64,000 nt of DNA from Gonapodya prolifera JEL478 (GCA_001574975.1 KQ965759.1:310715-374714); one strand, 5' to 3'; counted from the stretch's first letter, positions 47,063 through 59,865 are shown. Numbers and translations are program-made. Notes: a model not told the origin generated them from the sequence alone.

Positions 47063-48990
47063 GGTGATGTTAGAGTGAGTGAGTGGTGGAGTGATGGAGT
47101 GAGAGAGTGGAGAGATTGCGGGCGGATGTCGCCTTTAAAGGACACGGGATCTCATAAGATTATGAGATGGTGCCGAGACAGGGCGGGTGGCGGGTGATTA
47201 GTTGACCCGCGGTGCAAACAGTACAGCACTTACTCTCCAAGATTATGGCGCACTAAAGGACGCCATGGCATAAAAACTCCGCATTATTCTGCCAAGTGCG
47301 CATTTCACTCGCCACTTGACTGCTAAGATGGCGACACATTGCGCCGGCGAGTCCTTTTCGACATATATCTGAGCAGCTTTGCCACCGTTCTTCCGGAGTG
47401 AACACTCAAGTGGAGCATCGACAAAAGATATATCCAATAAACATAGCTTCGAAGGTGTCCGATTGCCCAATGGATTCTAATGACCAACACTACATCACTT
47501 GGATACAACGCTTCTGTTGAAGTTTGGAAAGTACTTAATAAAACGAGGGAGATAACGAGCCGACAAGTTACAGTCCACGCCACAATGTTCGACAACACCG
47601 TGCAACCAGGATAACGATGATTGCCACAGACAAGGTGACCAGCCGAGCACCTCGCGACCGTCACACAAAATTAAATAGAAGCGCCTTGCTGACTTCATCG
47701 TAGGTTCACTTGTTCAGACACTCCTCGCCCAACCACCTTGATGATGAGACTTTGTCGTCGGAAGAGCTGCAGGCATCAACAATCGTAAACCAGGTGGTGT
47801 TCGGCACAGGGTCTCTTTCTTAACGAGCACCCTGCAACGGTGGCCAAAAAAAGAAAATTTGAATTTGAAGTGCCAGTCATCAGAGATTGGCCAAAGGTGA
47901 ACAAGTCTGTGCAGTTCATTTGATTCGTCAAAACGTGCTTCTTTAGCAGAACGTATTCTTGTGCAAGTCATTTGATCTCCTGAGATAAGGATTGAAGAAC
48001 GTCTTTCGAAGGTGTCGCTGGATGCCTTACCGCTCACAATTCAATTCAATGAATTCTTGGTCTTTCACACACCAATTGGAGCGAGATTCTGCGCGTAGGT
48101 TGGTGCGGTCTGTCGACATGATGCAGCCAGAGATTCAGTTTAATGTTTTTATTACCACTGTGGGGTGCTCGCCAGTTCTTGTAGCATTGTGTGAGGGGCT
48201 GGTTCTTGGTCCTACGATCGAGGGCGCTGCACGGTGCTGGTGGTGATGGGGAACCATCCGATCCTCACAGGGGTTGGAGTGTGGTAAGTGGGGTCGATCG
48301 GCGATGGAGGTGGAGTCGCGGGAGAGATCCGAGGGCCAGAAGAGACCACGCGAGAGACTAGAAGCGAGACGTGGTCGGGGAGATGGGGAAATGGATCAGA
48401 GTTTCACCGGGGGAAGTCTAGTCGTATTCTCTTGGTCACTACGATACAGGTCACACTAAAATACACCCCGATCCTAATCCTTATCAAAGTCCGGGGCCAA
48501 CGGTCCGTTCAGTTCCGCGATACGGTCCGTTCCGTCGCTAGGAGGTTGGGCTGAGTGTGTTGTGAGCCGTGTGGGGAGAGTTCGAAGTGCGGGGTGGGGG
48601 TCACGTGACTTAGCGAGCTTGTCAGTGCCGAGACCGAGCCCCTGACATTGTGCGGGCGGGCAAACGGAGTGATTCCTCGAGGCATTGCACTGGGTTGTCA
48701 ATCTTTGACATAGGCTAGAATGGCAGCGCTGTCCTGACCTTCAATACCTTTTTTTTTTGTTGGGTGGTCCAAAACTAAAAAATTCATACCGCACCAACCG
48801 CCCGTTGGATAACCCCGTTCCCCAATCAAAAATTCATGGAGATAGTCACATCTTTCGTTTGAGTCTATCTTCGGGGGCCAATCGCCGAGTCGAAGTTGGA
48901 CCTTTGTCTCTCAGCGGTATCGACGCCATTGTGATCTTTTTCGGTATTGGCTATCATTTTGGGTTCCGCTTATGTCAAGCACGCCTGGAA
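47063..48990. other. Intergenic, no gene recognised
   Basis: The first ~150 bp should hold the LUD promoter. The rest is of mixed composition, with no recognised domain, RNA gene or repeat. Confidence 0.35.
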
Positions 48991-48999
48991 ATGAGCCCT

Positions 49000-50383
49000 C
49001 GGGTGGTGGTGAAGAGTCTCCGCTGTCTGTTTGACGTTTCAACACAGGCACCGACAGTTTTTTCCAAGACATCGGCCCTTCGGCTGTTGCCCTCAAATCA
49101 CCAGCTCCGGTTAGCCCACGAGGGCGTCCGAAGAAGGTCGCTGGACCTTCTCCAATCAATGAAAACGTCTTTGTCCCATCGACACCGGTAACACCACTGC
49201 CCTCGAGGCCGGTACGTCGCCCGTTGGGTCCCCGCGAGACACCATTTCGTGCAAACAGACAATTTGCACGTTAGGAATTGAATGTATGCGTTCACATGAC
49301 CTGGAGGACGACTGGTTTGTTAATCGTCCGGCCAATGTTCTCAAACGCCGACATAATGAACCGGCGGACCCTCACGAAGCAAAGATTGAAGCACTCGCCA
49401 TCGTCAAAGAAAATCTAGAGGGATTTGTTCATCATGTTCTCAACGAAAGATCCAGAGTAGACGGTGTCCGCTTGCAACAGATCCTGATTGACGAGGCGCC
49501 GTATCATACGGCTGTAATATTGAGCCCGTGCTTTCAATTCACATCGCATATGAAGATAATAGGAAGGCGCTCGGACCTTTCAACTTTTTGCGCGCAAACC
49601 TGGGCAATTTGGGTTTGGACGACGTGCCGAAGATCCCACTATTCAAATTCTATCTGACACTATTGCCAAGGAGTAGACGTCGTTTTGGGTGAAGAATAAT
49701 GGGCCGTTGAACGTTGGGAAAATGTAACCGGAAGTTGTCGATGACATCAGAGTATCAAAGTACATTGAGGATATTCAGCAGCATGCACCGGTGACGAGGT
49801 CCGTCGTGGATATCTTGACACCCCGGTATACACGCAGGCAAACTGATTATCGTGATGACCATGTACAAGAGGACAGTAGTGTCAAGCGGTTCCAGAAGTT
49901 TGTGATTAATATCCCACCCAATGAATTTTTTCAGCGAGCGGTGCAATTATTTGGCGACTATAATAGGTCTCTACCTTGCTCCGTTGGTTGGTGTCAACAA
50001 ACAGGTACGTGATTGCTGCAAATTGCCAATATCTTTGTGTGTCACTAAGTCCCTGTTTTATGCACGTTACGATAGGTGTACACATTTTTAAATGCAATGT
50101 GTGTCACGCAGTGATACAGCGAGACCTGGAGAACTTTAGAAGAACTTCAAAAGGCAATTTGGCACGATTCAAAGCTCTTGTACAAAAACATGGACCACAT
50201 TCCTTCCGCATAATTGCGGATAACGTGAACTGGAAAAAGGCTGGGAAAGCTGTCAAAATGACAGCAGTGACAGCTGTCCGTCTTCAATATTTGAACCCGG
50301 GGGATGAAGATGGTCCCCTTAATGAACGCAAGCCAAGAAAGAAGATAGAGCACATGACAAAGAATACCGCATCGGCCTTCTGA
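49000..50383 (+). pseudogene. Decayed AT-hook coding region, origin unclear
   Basis: The DNA-binding AT-hook core PRGRPKK is readable near 49115, within a Pro/Ser-rich context. Open stretches without known domains follow at 49286-49657 and, after a plausible intron ending near 50079, up to 50383, which is basic and carries a CxxCH pair. The frame is interrupted several times. I do not recognise the family, and it could derive from a mobile element rather than a host gene, so I leave it unclassified. Confidence 0.35.
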
Positions 50384-51557
50384 TGCGATCTATAGCAACG
50401 CATTATCCTTAAAAGCGGGTACTCCATTACTACTTACCTGATGAAGTGTGCCCATATGGACCACCACCGCAACAAAGAAATATTTCCACTTCATTTACGT
50501 GCTGTTAAGCATTCCACTTGTAGAAGCCTCATTCTCGTAAATTTTATTTTGGCTTGTTACATTGACTCATACATAAGATCTTACTTGAACTCTTGTTACG
50601 TCTGCAGGTGACTGATTCCATTAATTCTGAAATAGGTTTTGAAGTCAACTTCAAAGGATCAGCCTTCGGCGAGAACATGATGACATTACTTCTCATTCAG
50701 AGAAGCACATGCAAGCCGCAAAAGTAAAAATTCATTTACCACTATCGGCAAGACGCTTGTTTCTCTCCATGGGCCCTGCCTGTATGCTCGTCAATGAAAC
50801 CTGGTAGTTGATGAGAAGCCCCACTGAAATCTGTCGAGCCGTCGACCAGCTAAAAGGGGCACCTAGACGCATCGGTCGCAAATAGAAGTAAGGCCTTGCA
50901 GTCTCACAAGAGGACTACTGCTATGTACCTATTTGCATCACGCACCTGACGTGTTGCAAGAAGAAGTACAGTGCTTCACGTGAAACCGAGACATTGTCTT
51001 GGCGTTATCAGTCTGTGATCGACACACTGTGAAGAATCCACAGTCACAAGGCGCGCGTGTCGCAAAAGGATGTAGATACCCCGGGGGTTGAAATGACGAC
51101 TTCACGTCCCTGTTTTCACTCAACGCCGCACATATTTCGCAAGGTGATTCGACACAAGGGCTGGGAGACATCAATCAAGCGCGTGAAGAGGGGGTCAGCT
51201 TCATTTTTATCTCTAATCTGTCTAGACGATTGAACCCGGTGGCTCTTTATATCTCCAAAGAATGCTTTACTATTAAATTCAGAATAGCAACAAGCCTGCG
51301 CGAATTAACTTCCAACCGGTGCGAATCAAATCATGCCGTTCATACTCAGCTTGGTCCTCGCACATGCTAAATCTGCGCTCGCTGGTGTAATTCAAACCAC
51401 AGGCGTAAGGAGCGAGCTATCCCTCCACGCTAGCGAGAGCCCTAACCGCCAGAAGGCTATGACCGAACTTTGTGGATCTGATTCATGTAATACACACTGA
51501 AAATACTACTCCAAACTTCCCGGCTGAGACCAGCCACCACTTCGCGCCCCTTTCCAA
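50384..51557. other. Intergenic, no gene recognised
   Basis: AT-richer DNA with only short open stretches. Nothing recognised. Confidence 0.4.
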
Positions 51558-53735
51558 TCACAAGCTCGACGCCTCGGCAGCCGTGGCCAGTTCCTCCTCC
51601 TGAGCGACGATCTTGGAGCGGTACCAGTACTGGATGTGGGGTGTAAGAGCAAAAGATGTTGCGGTACGACGCATGCCGGTTGTTAATGAGATTGGCCGGG
51701 CAAAGGAATCGCGTGGGAGTTGGGAAAAGGACAGGGAGAGGGAGAAGGACATAGGTTAAATTGAAGCAATGAACGCGAACGCATCCTCCACTCGTCTCCT
51801 CGACGAAGAAAACGTGCTCCAGTAACAAGTCGGAACCCGCCAACGGTTGCCACAATCACTTATTTGACACCCCTGATACTCAGAAAGAAAGCCCATTCGA
51901 CAGACCCCGAAGCAGCTATGTCGTGAAAATCCACCATAAGCACTCATTGGACGCATCGACAAAAGTATTGTCCAGGAAGCAGTCACAAGACGGGGCCAGA
52001 TTGCCAAAGAGAGTTTCGTAACCCAGTGCGAACGTTTCATAAAGAAAAACAGAGTATAAAACTCAGGGACGGTCGTCGACAAGAACTCAAGATTCTCGGC
52101 GGCAAACACGTGTGCCTTTTGGAGCACCTCATGAGCAACACCGCTAGCATCTGTTGAGATTGAAAAATGGAGCGGGGATGCAGCACTTTATATCGGTCGC
52201 AAAAAGTGTGGTCCCAAAGCGTCAGAGGTACTCAGAGGGCTCACAGGCTCCACGTCACGATCTCGGTGCACAGACAGATCGTCTGATAGCGCTACTCGAC
52301 AGTTCACGCCGTGCGCCACTCGCCAAGAGCACCACGTCCGTGTCGGAAAAAACAAAGCGAAATCCGGGCAATGCAGCAGAGGTACCACATCCCCAGCGAT
52401 TTATGACAGAAGCGTGGGGAACCATCATGCACCAAGGAGATAAATGAAAAGCCTGCGCCCTTGGTTCAGAGGAGCAGTGAGTGCCGCGTCCCGTCCCGTC
52501 AAAAAAAGCACTTGAAGAGTCTGGACCAAAAAAAGTTCCCGATTTTGTGTCCCATCCGGTTGATGCCTCGCGGCACAGATGAGCGAGGGCAAGGAGTCCC
52601 GAAGACGGAAAGCAGCATGCCTCGACCATTCACGTAGAATCGCACGTAATATCATGCGTCAGTGTGAGCGTCTACGTTTGGTCACAAAAGATGTTGGTTC
52701 TCCTCAACTGGACGACCATGGCCTGGGCATTCGACTCCTATGTTCGTGTCCGCTCTATCGGATGTATGGGGCAAGAGAGACCCCGCGAGGCCCACAGTAG
52801 ATGCAAGAAAGAGATCTGCGTTGATGGTCGTCGTCGTGCTGGACAGCCATGTCCACAGCGCCCGAGTTCCGTCACAAAATGGTGTTCGCTTCCATTACCT
52901 AGACGTGCGCTCCAAAGCTCCGCCAACCCTTCGCGTCCCATTCACCACTTCGCCGTCCCTTTTCGATTCCCAAATCCTCTTGAGTGCCTAGGCGCACTCC
53001 AGCTGCCCTCGACCAGAACATCCCCCCCGCCCCTCCAGGATACCAACCCACCTGGCAAGAGCAGCAGAGTAAAAAGAACACGTAAATCCCAGCGCCGATG
53101 TAGCACGACATCCCGATGTTCTTATAATTGACGTCGGTGCCCGTGGTCAGGAGGAGCATCTCGGAGCCGGCGGACCAGAGGCCGCCCAGGATGAGCTGGT
53201 CGGTGCGAGGAGAAGGAGGAGAAGGAGGGGAAGAGAGGGGAAGCGAAACGGGGCGGTGAGTGAGGGGGCAGATGATGGAGAGTAAGAGCAAGTGGGCAGG
53301 AGTCGTGTAGGTCGAAGAGAAGTCTCAACAGCGAGCTTGGAGAGTTAAGTGTTGCTCCTTCGAACACCAACTCCAACTGTCCGCACCGGTCTATCACATG
53401 GAGCTTCCAGCCTCGCCAGTGACTATGCCGAGAACTCACCAGGAACCATATTCCGAAGAAGCTCGTGATGGTGCTGTCGTTCCGCAAAGTATGACACAAA
53501 GCTGGTCAGCTCACGTCGCCCCACATACGAGACGTTCACCCACCAGCACATGGAGCAGTTCGGGCCAATGAGCGACAGGCGGCGATTGTATGCTACAGAG
53601 GGGACGGTGGGTCGGGTTAGCGCTCGATTGGGAAGCGAGGAGGACAGCGCGACACGCCACGTCGAGGTCGGAACGGGAGAGGGAGGAGCGAAGAGATAAT
53701 ACTAAGTATGGATGGGGGTGAGACTCACGAGGCAT
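51558..53735 (-). CDS. Small membrane protein, 106 aa, 7-nt first exon
   Basis: I reconstruct five minus-strand exons: 53729-53735 (ATGCCTC), 53529-53592, 53440-53473, 53052-53195 and 51558-51629. Phases agree, giving 107 codons with a TGA stop. The protein opens MPPYNRRLSLIGPNCSMCWW. It has two hydrophobic segments (ITSFFGIWFLLILGGLW and IGAGIYVFFLLCCSC) around a loop with TTGTDVNYKNIG, then an acidic tail (VAQEEELATAAEASSL). The family is unrecognised; the topology suggests a two-pass integral membrane protein. The last intron (51630-53051, 1422 bp) is several times longer than any other here and may hold an insertion. Exon 1 is very small, so the start is the least certain part. Confidence 0.6.
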
Positions 53736-53779
53736 GTTCGCGTGCGTGTCGGTGCGGGAGACAACTGTGAGGTGAGGCT

Positions 53780-54560
53780 TATGCACAAGAAATGTGGCAG
53801 GTGCAAGGGATTTTCACTAGCTTGCTGAATGTCTCAGCTGACCCCACACTCAACATTCCACATTGTACTCTCTAATTTTCAACCCCCAAAGCCTTCAATA
53901 TATGAAATGCTGGAAAAAGAAAGGGTGAACCCTATGTGCAGCAGCTCCCAACACTGAGTTAGCATTTGTGTGAACCGTTCATTACAGTAATGCAAGACAA
54001 CGTCCAACAGATCAATATCAAAAGGTCTTGAAGCATAGCAAGTAGTTTGAAGGAAGGTTCAGCCTTGATGGCACACTGCGGCAGTGTGCTTTTTTGCAGC
54101 AAAGCATTGCAATCCACATCACAATGGAGATCTTGCACTACAAAAACAACCATGGACATTGTTGACAAGCAAGCATCCAGGCACTTCAAAATAAATTACA
54201 GAACCAACAAAAAAAATGCCTTTGAGCAAATGAAGCAATTAAAGTGGTGATATGTCATAACAGCAGAACACCATGGTATGCAGGTCACACAGTGGATTGT
54301 TCCCTGCAACGTCACAAATGTCACGCAATGGTATCAATTGACACTTCAAAGTGATTGCGTGGAGAGAAACTGTAACAACATTGTTGCAGTTGCCAAACAA
54401 GTGGGGCTGCGAAAAGAAAATGCGCAACACAAGAAATTGTGACATGTGTCCAGTATAATGAAAAACGGCTTCCGCGGTTAAATTGTGCAAAGTTGGCAGT
54501 TGAAATAATGACGCGTGGTCAACAATGCCCAGTGAGACCGTCAACTTAGTAGGTTAATAT
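53780..54560. other. AT-rich, CpG-poor segment, possible decayed element
   Basis: Between the small membrane gene and the second LUD gene the sequence becomes AT-rich and poor in CpG, like the transposons at 40.4-44 and 58.7-62.9 kb. No transposase or terminal repeats are recognised. It may be a non-autonomous or relic element. Confidence 0.35.
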
Positions 54561-54872
54561 GTCTTCAGCGAGAACCAGGTTCAGTTCTCGCCATCACGAA
54601 CGAAACGTTAACTCCAAAATAATATTGCGTGATAATCAAACCTCGCGTACCTGGTACCAACAAAAATCTGACTGATGCGCGGCAGAAGTAGAATACGCGA
54701 CAGGGTTCTCTGTGAGGGATCTTACCAAACGACGCCACCATTTTCCATCTGCATCCGCCATCGACACGCACACCCCGCCCAGGCTTGACTGCACTCTGCT
54801 CACTGCATCCAGGCACCTGCAATCGCACTCCATCGTCACTCTCTTCTCTCCTCTCTCTTCTGACTCTCCGCC

Positions 54873-56791
54873 ATGTCCGAGCAGACTCCAATCAAAAACT
54901 TCTTCAGGCGTCTGTCACAGAAGTTCAACCTGTGCGTACTCTCTCTGCCATCACACTCCCGCTCGTCCCCACTGACCATTCCATTTCCCCGCCACTCTCC
55001 CCATTGTGTGTCTTCGCCGCAGTGACAAAAAATCCACTCCAGCTGCCTCGTCCCCTCTTGCCGCAGTGAAGGAGGACAAACCAGCGACCGCTGAACCCGC
55101 GGGTGAACCATCATCAGCGGATGCTGCTGCTACCAAGGAGGTCGAGGTCGCCGCCGCCCCTGTCGCGGAGGCCCCCGCCACGCCTGCTGCTGAACCAGCC
55201 AAGGAGGCAGAGACACCTGCTGTCACCGAACCCGGGAAAGCTGTCGAGGCTCCCGCGGCAGAGACCGCTCCAGTGACTGAGGCGGCAAAAGAGGAAGTGA
55301 AGGAAGAAGTCAAGGAAGAGAAGAAGGAGGAGGCGAAGGAGGAAGCCGCCCCAGCTCCCGAAAAGAAGATCCCGGTCTCTGCCGCCGAGTTCCAGAAGGA
55401 GTACAAGGACCACCCTCTCATCGCCGACGGTATGTTTTTACCTCGCCTTGCCATCACATGATGAAACCGTATTAACATTCACCCCTCTTACTCTCTTCAC
55501 CTCTCTTCACCTTGCCATCACATGATATACCGCGGTAACATCCACCTCTCTTCATCTCTCTTCACCTCTCGCCCCACTCACAATCCAGCCGACTTCGCCA
55601 AGTACAACGCACCCGCCTCTGGCGAACTCTACGCCGAGGCCGTCGAGGGGCTCACCAAGGCCGGATTCATCGTCCACCAGGTCGCCACCAAGGAGGAGGC
55701 ACTCGAGGTGCTCAAGGGACTGGCACCTGAGGGGGCTAGTGTGTGTAAGTTCATGCTTTGGTTGTGGGCGGTCGGTGGAGGAAGGGGTATCGAGGAGGAT
55801 CAAGTGGCTGACTACTTCGCCGTTCTCCATTCTCGACAGCTAACGGATCCAGCACTGGTCTTATCGAGGTCGGGTTCATTGACTTCCTCAAGGTACGTCG
55901 TCGTCTTTCTGACGAAGTCTGGATTGCGAGTGCGAAGCACACAGGACCGAGTGGTGTGCCGAGGGCGAAGCGCGAGTGATGGGCGGACGGAGGCGAATTA
56001 TCGCGCACGGAGCGTATCAACTACCGGAGGCGAAAGGAATGCGGAGCGGGAGCGATGTATCCTTGTCTTTGGTGTTCAACGTCCACATCGACTCATATCC
56101 CATCTACCCCGTTCTCGCATAACTGCAGTCCACNGACAAGTACAAGAACTTCCACGCCCTTCTCCTCGCCGAGCAGGACCAGGCCAAGGCCGCAAAGCTC
56201 CGCCAGGAGGGTTACGTGAGTCTCTCTTCCCGAGCTTCTTCGTCGTGCTGCGTTCCCCACTCATACTCGTACTTCACCCTACCACCCCGGCCCTCAACTC
56301 TGCCCCCNCCCCCCGCCCCCCGCCTACCCAGTCCGCCGACTACTTCTTCGCCTCCCCCAACGCCATCTCCTCCTCCGGCTCCCTCATCACCGCCGACCTC
56401 ACAGGCACCAAGACCGCGGGCCTCATCGCCTCCTCCAACGTCGTCTTCTTTGCCGGGTCCAACAAGATCGTCGCTGGGGGTATCGAGGAGGCGCATAAGA
56501 GGGTTGAGGACTTTGCGGTAAAGGTGGAGAGCTTGAGAGCCCATTTGGTGTATGGCGTTGAGAGATCGGTTGCGAACAACATTGGTGGGTTCTTCTATTC
56601 GGGGTGTGAGGGTGCAAACCCTCTGTTGGGGAGATTTCTGCGGTGCAGTGTGTTGACACAAATCTCTTTCCATCCTCTCCAATTTCGTCGCGGACCACCT
56701 AACCCACCAACCAGTCGTCCTCTCCGGTTCCAACCCATGGGGTCCCAAACGCATCCACGTCGTCCTTTCCACGGAGGCTTACGGATTCTAA
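54873..56791 (+). CDS. LUD-domain protein with acidic N-terminal extension, 363 aa
   Basis: Seven exons: 54873-54931, 55023-55429, 55589-55744, 55840-55892, 56129-56215, 56332-56584 and 56715-56791. They are in phase and total 364 codons ending TAA. Residues 1-20 (MSEQTPIKNFFRRLSQKFNL) form a basic amphipathic start. Residues 21-140 are an Ala/Glu/Pro/Lys-rich, probably disordered stretch absent from the short paralog. The LUD domain follows: FAKYNAPASGELYAEAVEGL, VGFIDFLK, ADYFFASPNAISSSG, ADLTGTKTAG, FFAGSNKIVAGG, HLVYGVERSVANNI, and ending NPWGPKRIHVVLSTEAYGF. Two ambiguous bases occur, one in a codon (56134) and one in an intron. Function in fungi is unknown; bacterial LUD proteins act in lactate oxidation. 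It lies opposite in orientation to its paralog, 7.8 kb away. Confidence 0.85.
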
Positions 56792-58702
56792 ACGTCCCCT
56801 ACGCCGCGCTGGACGAGTGGAGGGTTCCAACAACATATGACAGGTTTGACATAGAAGGACGGGAGACGTACGGTACTTGTTTTTGTTATGTGAGGGAAGA
56901 AGGGAAACACAACCAGTGTCCGGAGCTTGGCGGCGGAATGTGGAAGTGGGTTGCTACGGACGGTGTATACTGTATCTGTCACAGAAAAATTTCCTTTGTG
57001 AAACACTCGTGGAAATCAGATTCATACTGCGGAAAGAAATCAACTTGTGAAGACGGTCCGCGTGGGGTTGCAAGAATTAGCTTCGCGTGTGATTTTTTGC
57101 TCAGTCTCAACATGAACTTTGAGCTCCATTCCACGCAATCTCAATCGCTCTTCGCGCTTGTCAATTCACCACGACATTCTCTCTGTCCGCCTTTCTGGAC
57201 GCCCACCGTGCTGCCTGCGCGCAGAAGCAGTTCGATGCAGAGACCGTCAATCCTCCTCCTTGGACTTTGTTGGATCGAATCAAGCTGCGGCGAACTTGTA
57301 ACGCATGTAAATCCTTCAGCGTTGAGCTATGCGTCCTCCCTTTGAAGCGCGTATCAGGAAACCCTCGGCATTACTCTTATTGTACTGCATTTATACAGTT
57401 CGGGATTGTCAGTTTGGGGTACCTTACATAATGCTTTTGCCGCCGCGTCCTACATTAAACGCTTTGAGTATGACACTCTGGCTTGTGCGTCGAGATACGA
57501 AAACTTATTGTTTATTGAACACGGTGTCGCAAGGTGACAAATATCACGGTCGTACAACACTCTCTTTCAGTTTCCCCCGAGCACTTCACGCCTTCTTGTA
57601 CGAATAAAGCCCTGCACCGGCGTTAAGTAACAGTCCTTGCGCACTCCAAGCCACTGCATAGCTGTGTACCGCTTGTCTCCGCCAGGCCATTTCCTCGTTG
57701 ACAGCTGGTGCCGCAGACTATAAAGCTGCCTGTACGTACATGACAATCAAGACACATGGTGAGGTAAACCGCGGGGCTCGAAAAAAGGAGGGGGGGAAAT
57801 GGGGACGTACCACCTATGACCCCATTATGGTGTGGTACGTGGACGGAGAAGGGAAAGACCTACCATGAGGAATGGCGAAAACCTGTCAAACCACGAGACC
57901 GACAAGAAGCAGTGCAATTAAGTGATTCGTTTTCATGGCTGAGCGCATGGAGAAACTTGGATGCGCGATGCGTGTGGCTTAAATGCCCAAGGGTTTCCCT
58001 GTTTTTACCCCTCCCTGGCGGTGGAAAAAGGTACAACCAAAAACCCAAATTATGTTACCTGTAAAAGGATGCCGGCACTACTATGTGGGCATGGGAGGCA
58101 TCAATGGTGATAATTATAGCCCGCCGCGGGGCTGACTCCAACCAATGGGAAGCGGTCAAAGTTTTGATAACTGCGGCGCCTGGCAGTATTGTGACACGTC
58201 AAGCGATTGTGGCATGAGCAAATCGCAAGGAAACGGCCTTGTCAAAAAGGGCCATCGAGTTTAGCCCAACCTTCATCTGAGCTTAATCTCGATAGTCCGT
58301 CAAACGTCTATGCTGTTGCTTTTCCGCCACCTGAAAACAGCAAGTTTATTCATGTTTTTATTCCAATTTTTATTTAAAATTTATTCGAAATTTATTCCAG
58401 GTATCAAATTTCGAATAAAAAGGGGTTCAAAGTTCCAATAAATTGTGCCTCCGTTGCTGGAATAAAAGTTTCGTGGTATTTTGTTGCCTCGCCTTTGCCT
58501 CCTGATCAGTGATCAACACTGCTTGGCTTTGCAGCACGGAGTTCACAGCTCTGAGTCGCCCGCAACTTTGGAACACCACAAAATGCAAAATTTTGCTGGT
58601 CACCATGTTGCAGTGACACACGCCGGTGGTACAACCATGACAGGACACGTTGGTGATCAAGGGGCAAGTGAACTCATTCATGAAGGGGACTACTTGCAAT
58701 GA
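56792..58702. other. Intergenic, no gene recognised
   Basis: About 1.9 kb without recognised genes. It becomes AT-rich toward 58.3-58.4 kb, where a 14-bp perfect inverted repeat occurs. Confidence 0.4.
58380..58419. repeat. 14-bp perfect inverted repeat (hairpin)
   Basis: TTTATTCGAAATTT at 58380-58393 and AAATTTCGAATAAA at 58406-58419, with a 12-base loop, in AT-rich DNA. No adjacent transcript end is known, so a role as terminator is unproven. Confidence 0.6.
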
Positions 58703-59865
58703 TATGACTGAGTGAGTCTAAACTCGCTCACTCACTCACAACTTGCAAGTGCAAGTACAAGTTGACAATTGTGTGAGCAAGCCAAGTTTCAAGTTGCATA
58801 TGTAGCTGAGTGAGCAAGGTGTGATTTATGTATTTTATGAGTGAGCAAGTAATGAGTTTATAATATATAACTCATGAGTTAACTTGCTCAACTCGCTTGG
58901 AACCCAAAACTTCCCAAGTCAGGAATGAGAACATCTGTCACCAACGTTGATAGCAAATGGACCACTGTCAAACAATATGCTGCAGCCAAGCGGGAGTCAT
59001 CTTGGGTATTCTGGGATGGCCATTTTGAGAAACAGGAGAATGGATCATGGAAGAGGGCCATCTGCCTCCAAGCGGGACAGAATGGCTGCAAAGGAGTGAT
59101 GTAAGTTCTTTTCTTGCTTTTTACTTTTTCACTAGCATTGTTGTAACGTTCTCACTAGGTACAATATGACAAATCAATTGTCAACTTTGACTCTCCTTTT
59201 GCACACCATCCAATTTCACGCAGATTCCATCAAGGATTGTGACACTTGGACAAACAGGACCAAGTCAGATGACTCTTGCAGACATACTAACTGTAAAGCA
59301 GAAACGTGAAGCCATTCCTGCTACACAACCTAGGTGAGCTGCACGAGCCTGTAAACTGCAGGAACGTGTATGTGTGATCAAATATACATAACAAGTCATA
59401 ATGTGCATGGAACTCACCTGCAGGAACGTGATGCCAAACTTAGGGCACGTCCTGCAGGTGTGCACATCTAAACCCGCGGCCACAGTAGTGGCACAGTAGC
59501 TAATACCCAACACTCATACTACACTATATACTCCACGTTAGTGGATGTCAGTGTGACAATTCCAGTGAGTGACACTCAAGACTTGACCATGACTCAAAAT
59601 TGTTCACAGGTATTCAACAAAGAGGCCTATCAGGCGGCTGTGCTCAATTGGATCATAGCCTCTGACCAGCCTCTCTCTGAACTGTCAAAATGGTGGATTT
59701 TGAAGATGCTGGCAGTAGCTTGCCCTGAAGCGCCCCAAATTTCTGCTGACATGACTTGCTGGGACATTCCTGACAAAATGGAGCCACTCAAAAGATAGGT
59801 GACCAGTCAAACTTTTCCAACCAGATGGGATTCATGAAATGTCTGCATACCAAGTAGTCCATGAT
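58703..59865 (+). mobile_element. hAT transposon fragment, inverted relative to neighbour
   Basis: This begins with the hAT terminal sequence (TGACTGAGTGAGTC) and subterminal AACTTGC/GCTCACT repeats. It encodes on the plus strand a BED-like zinc-finger region (SWVFWDGHFE, then ICLQAGQNGCKGVM, about 59000-59100) and further N-terminal transposase sequence up to about 59798. It aligns in inverted orientation with the left part of the element at 59866-62893 over roughly 850 bp. It lacks the rest of the transposase, so it is a truncated copy. The 230-bp repeat at 59321 interrupts it. Confidence 0.7.
59321..59550 (+). repeat. ~230-bp interspersed repeat, copy A
   Basis: It starts CTACACAACCTAGGTGAGCT and ends GGATGTCA. 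Alignment of the two hAT copies shows it is an insertion here: the flanks CATTCCTG and AATTCCAG resemble an 8-bp target duplication with two differences. It has no coding capacity. Confidence 0.7.
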
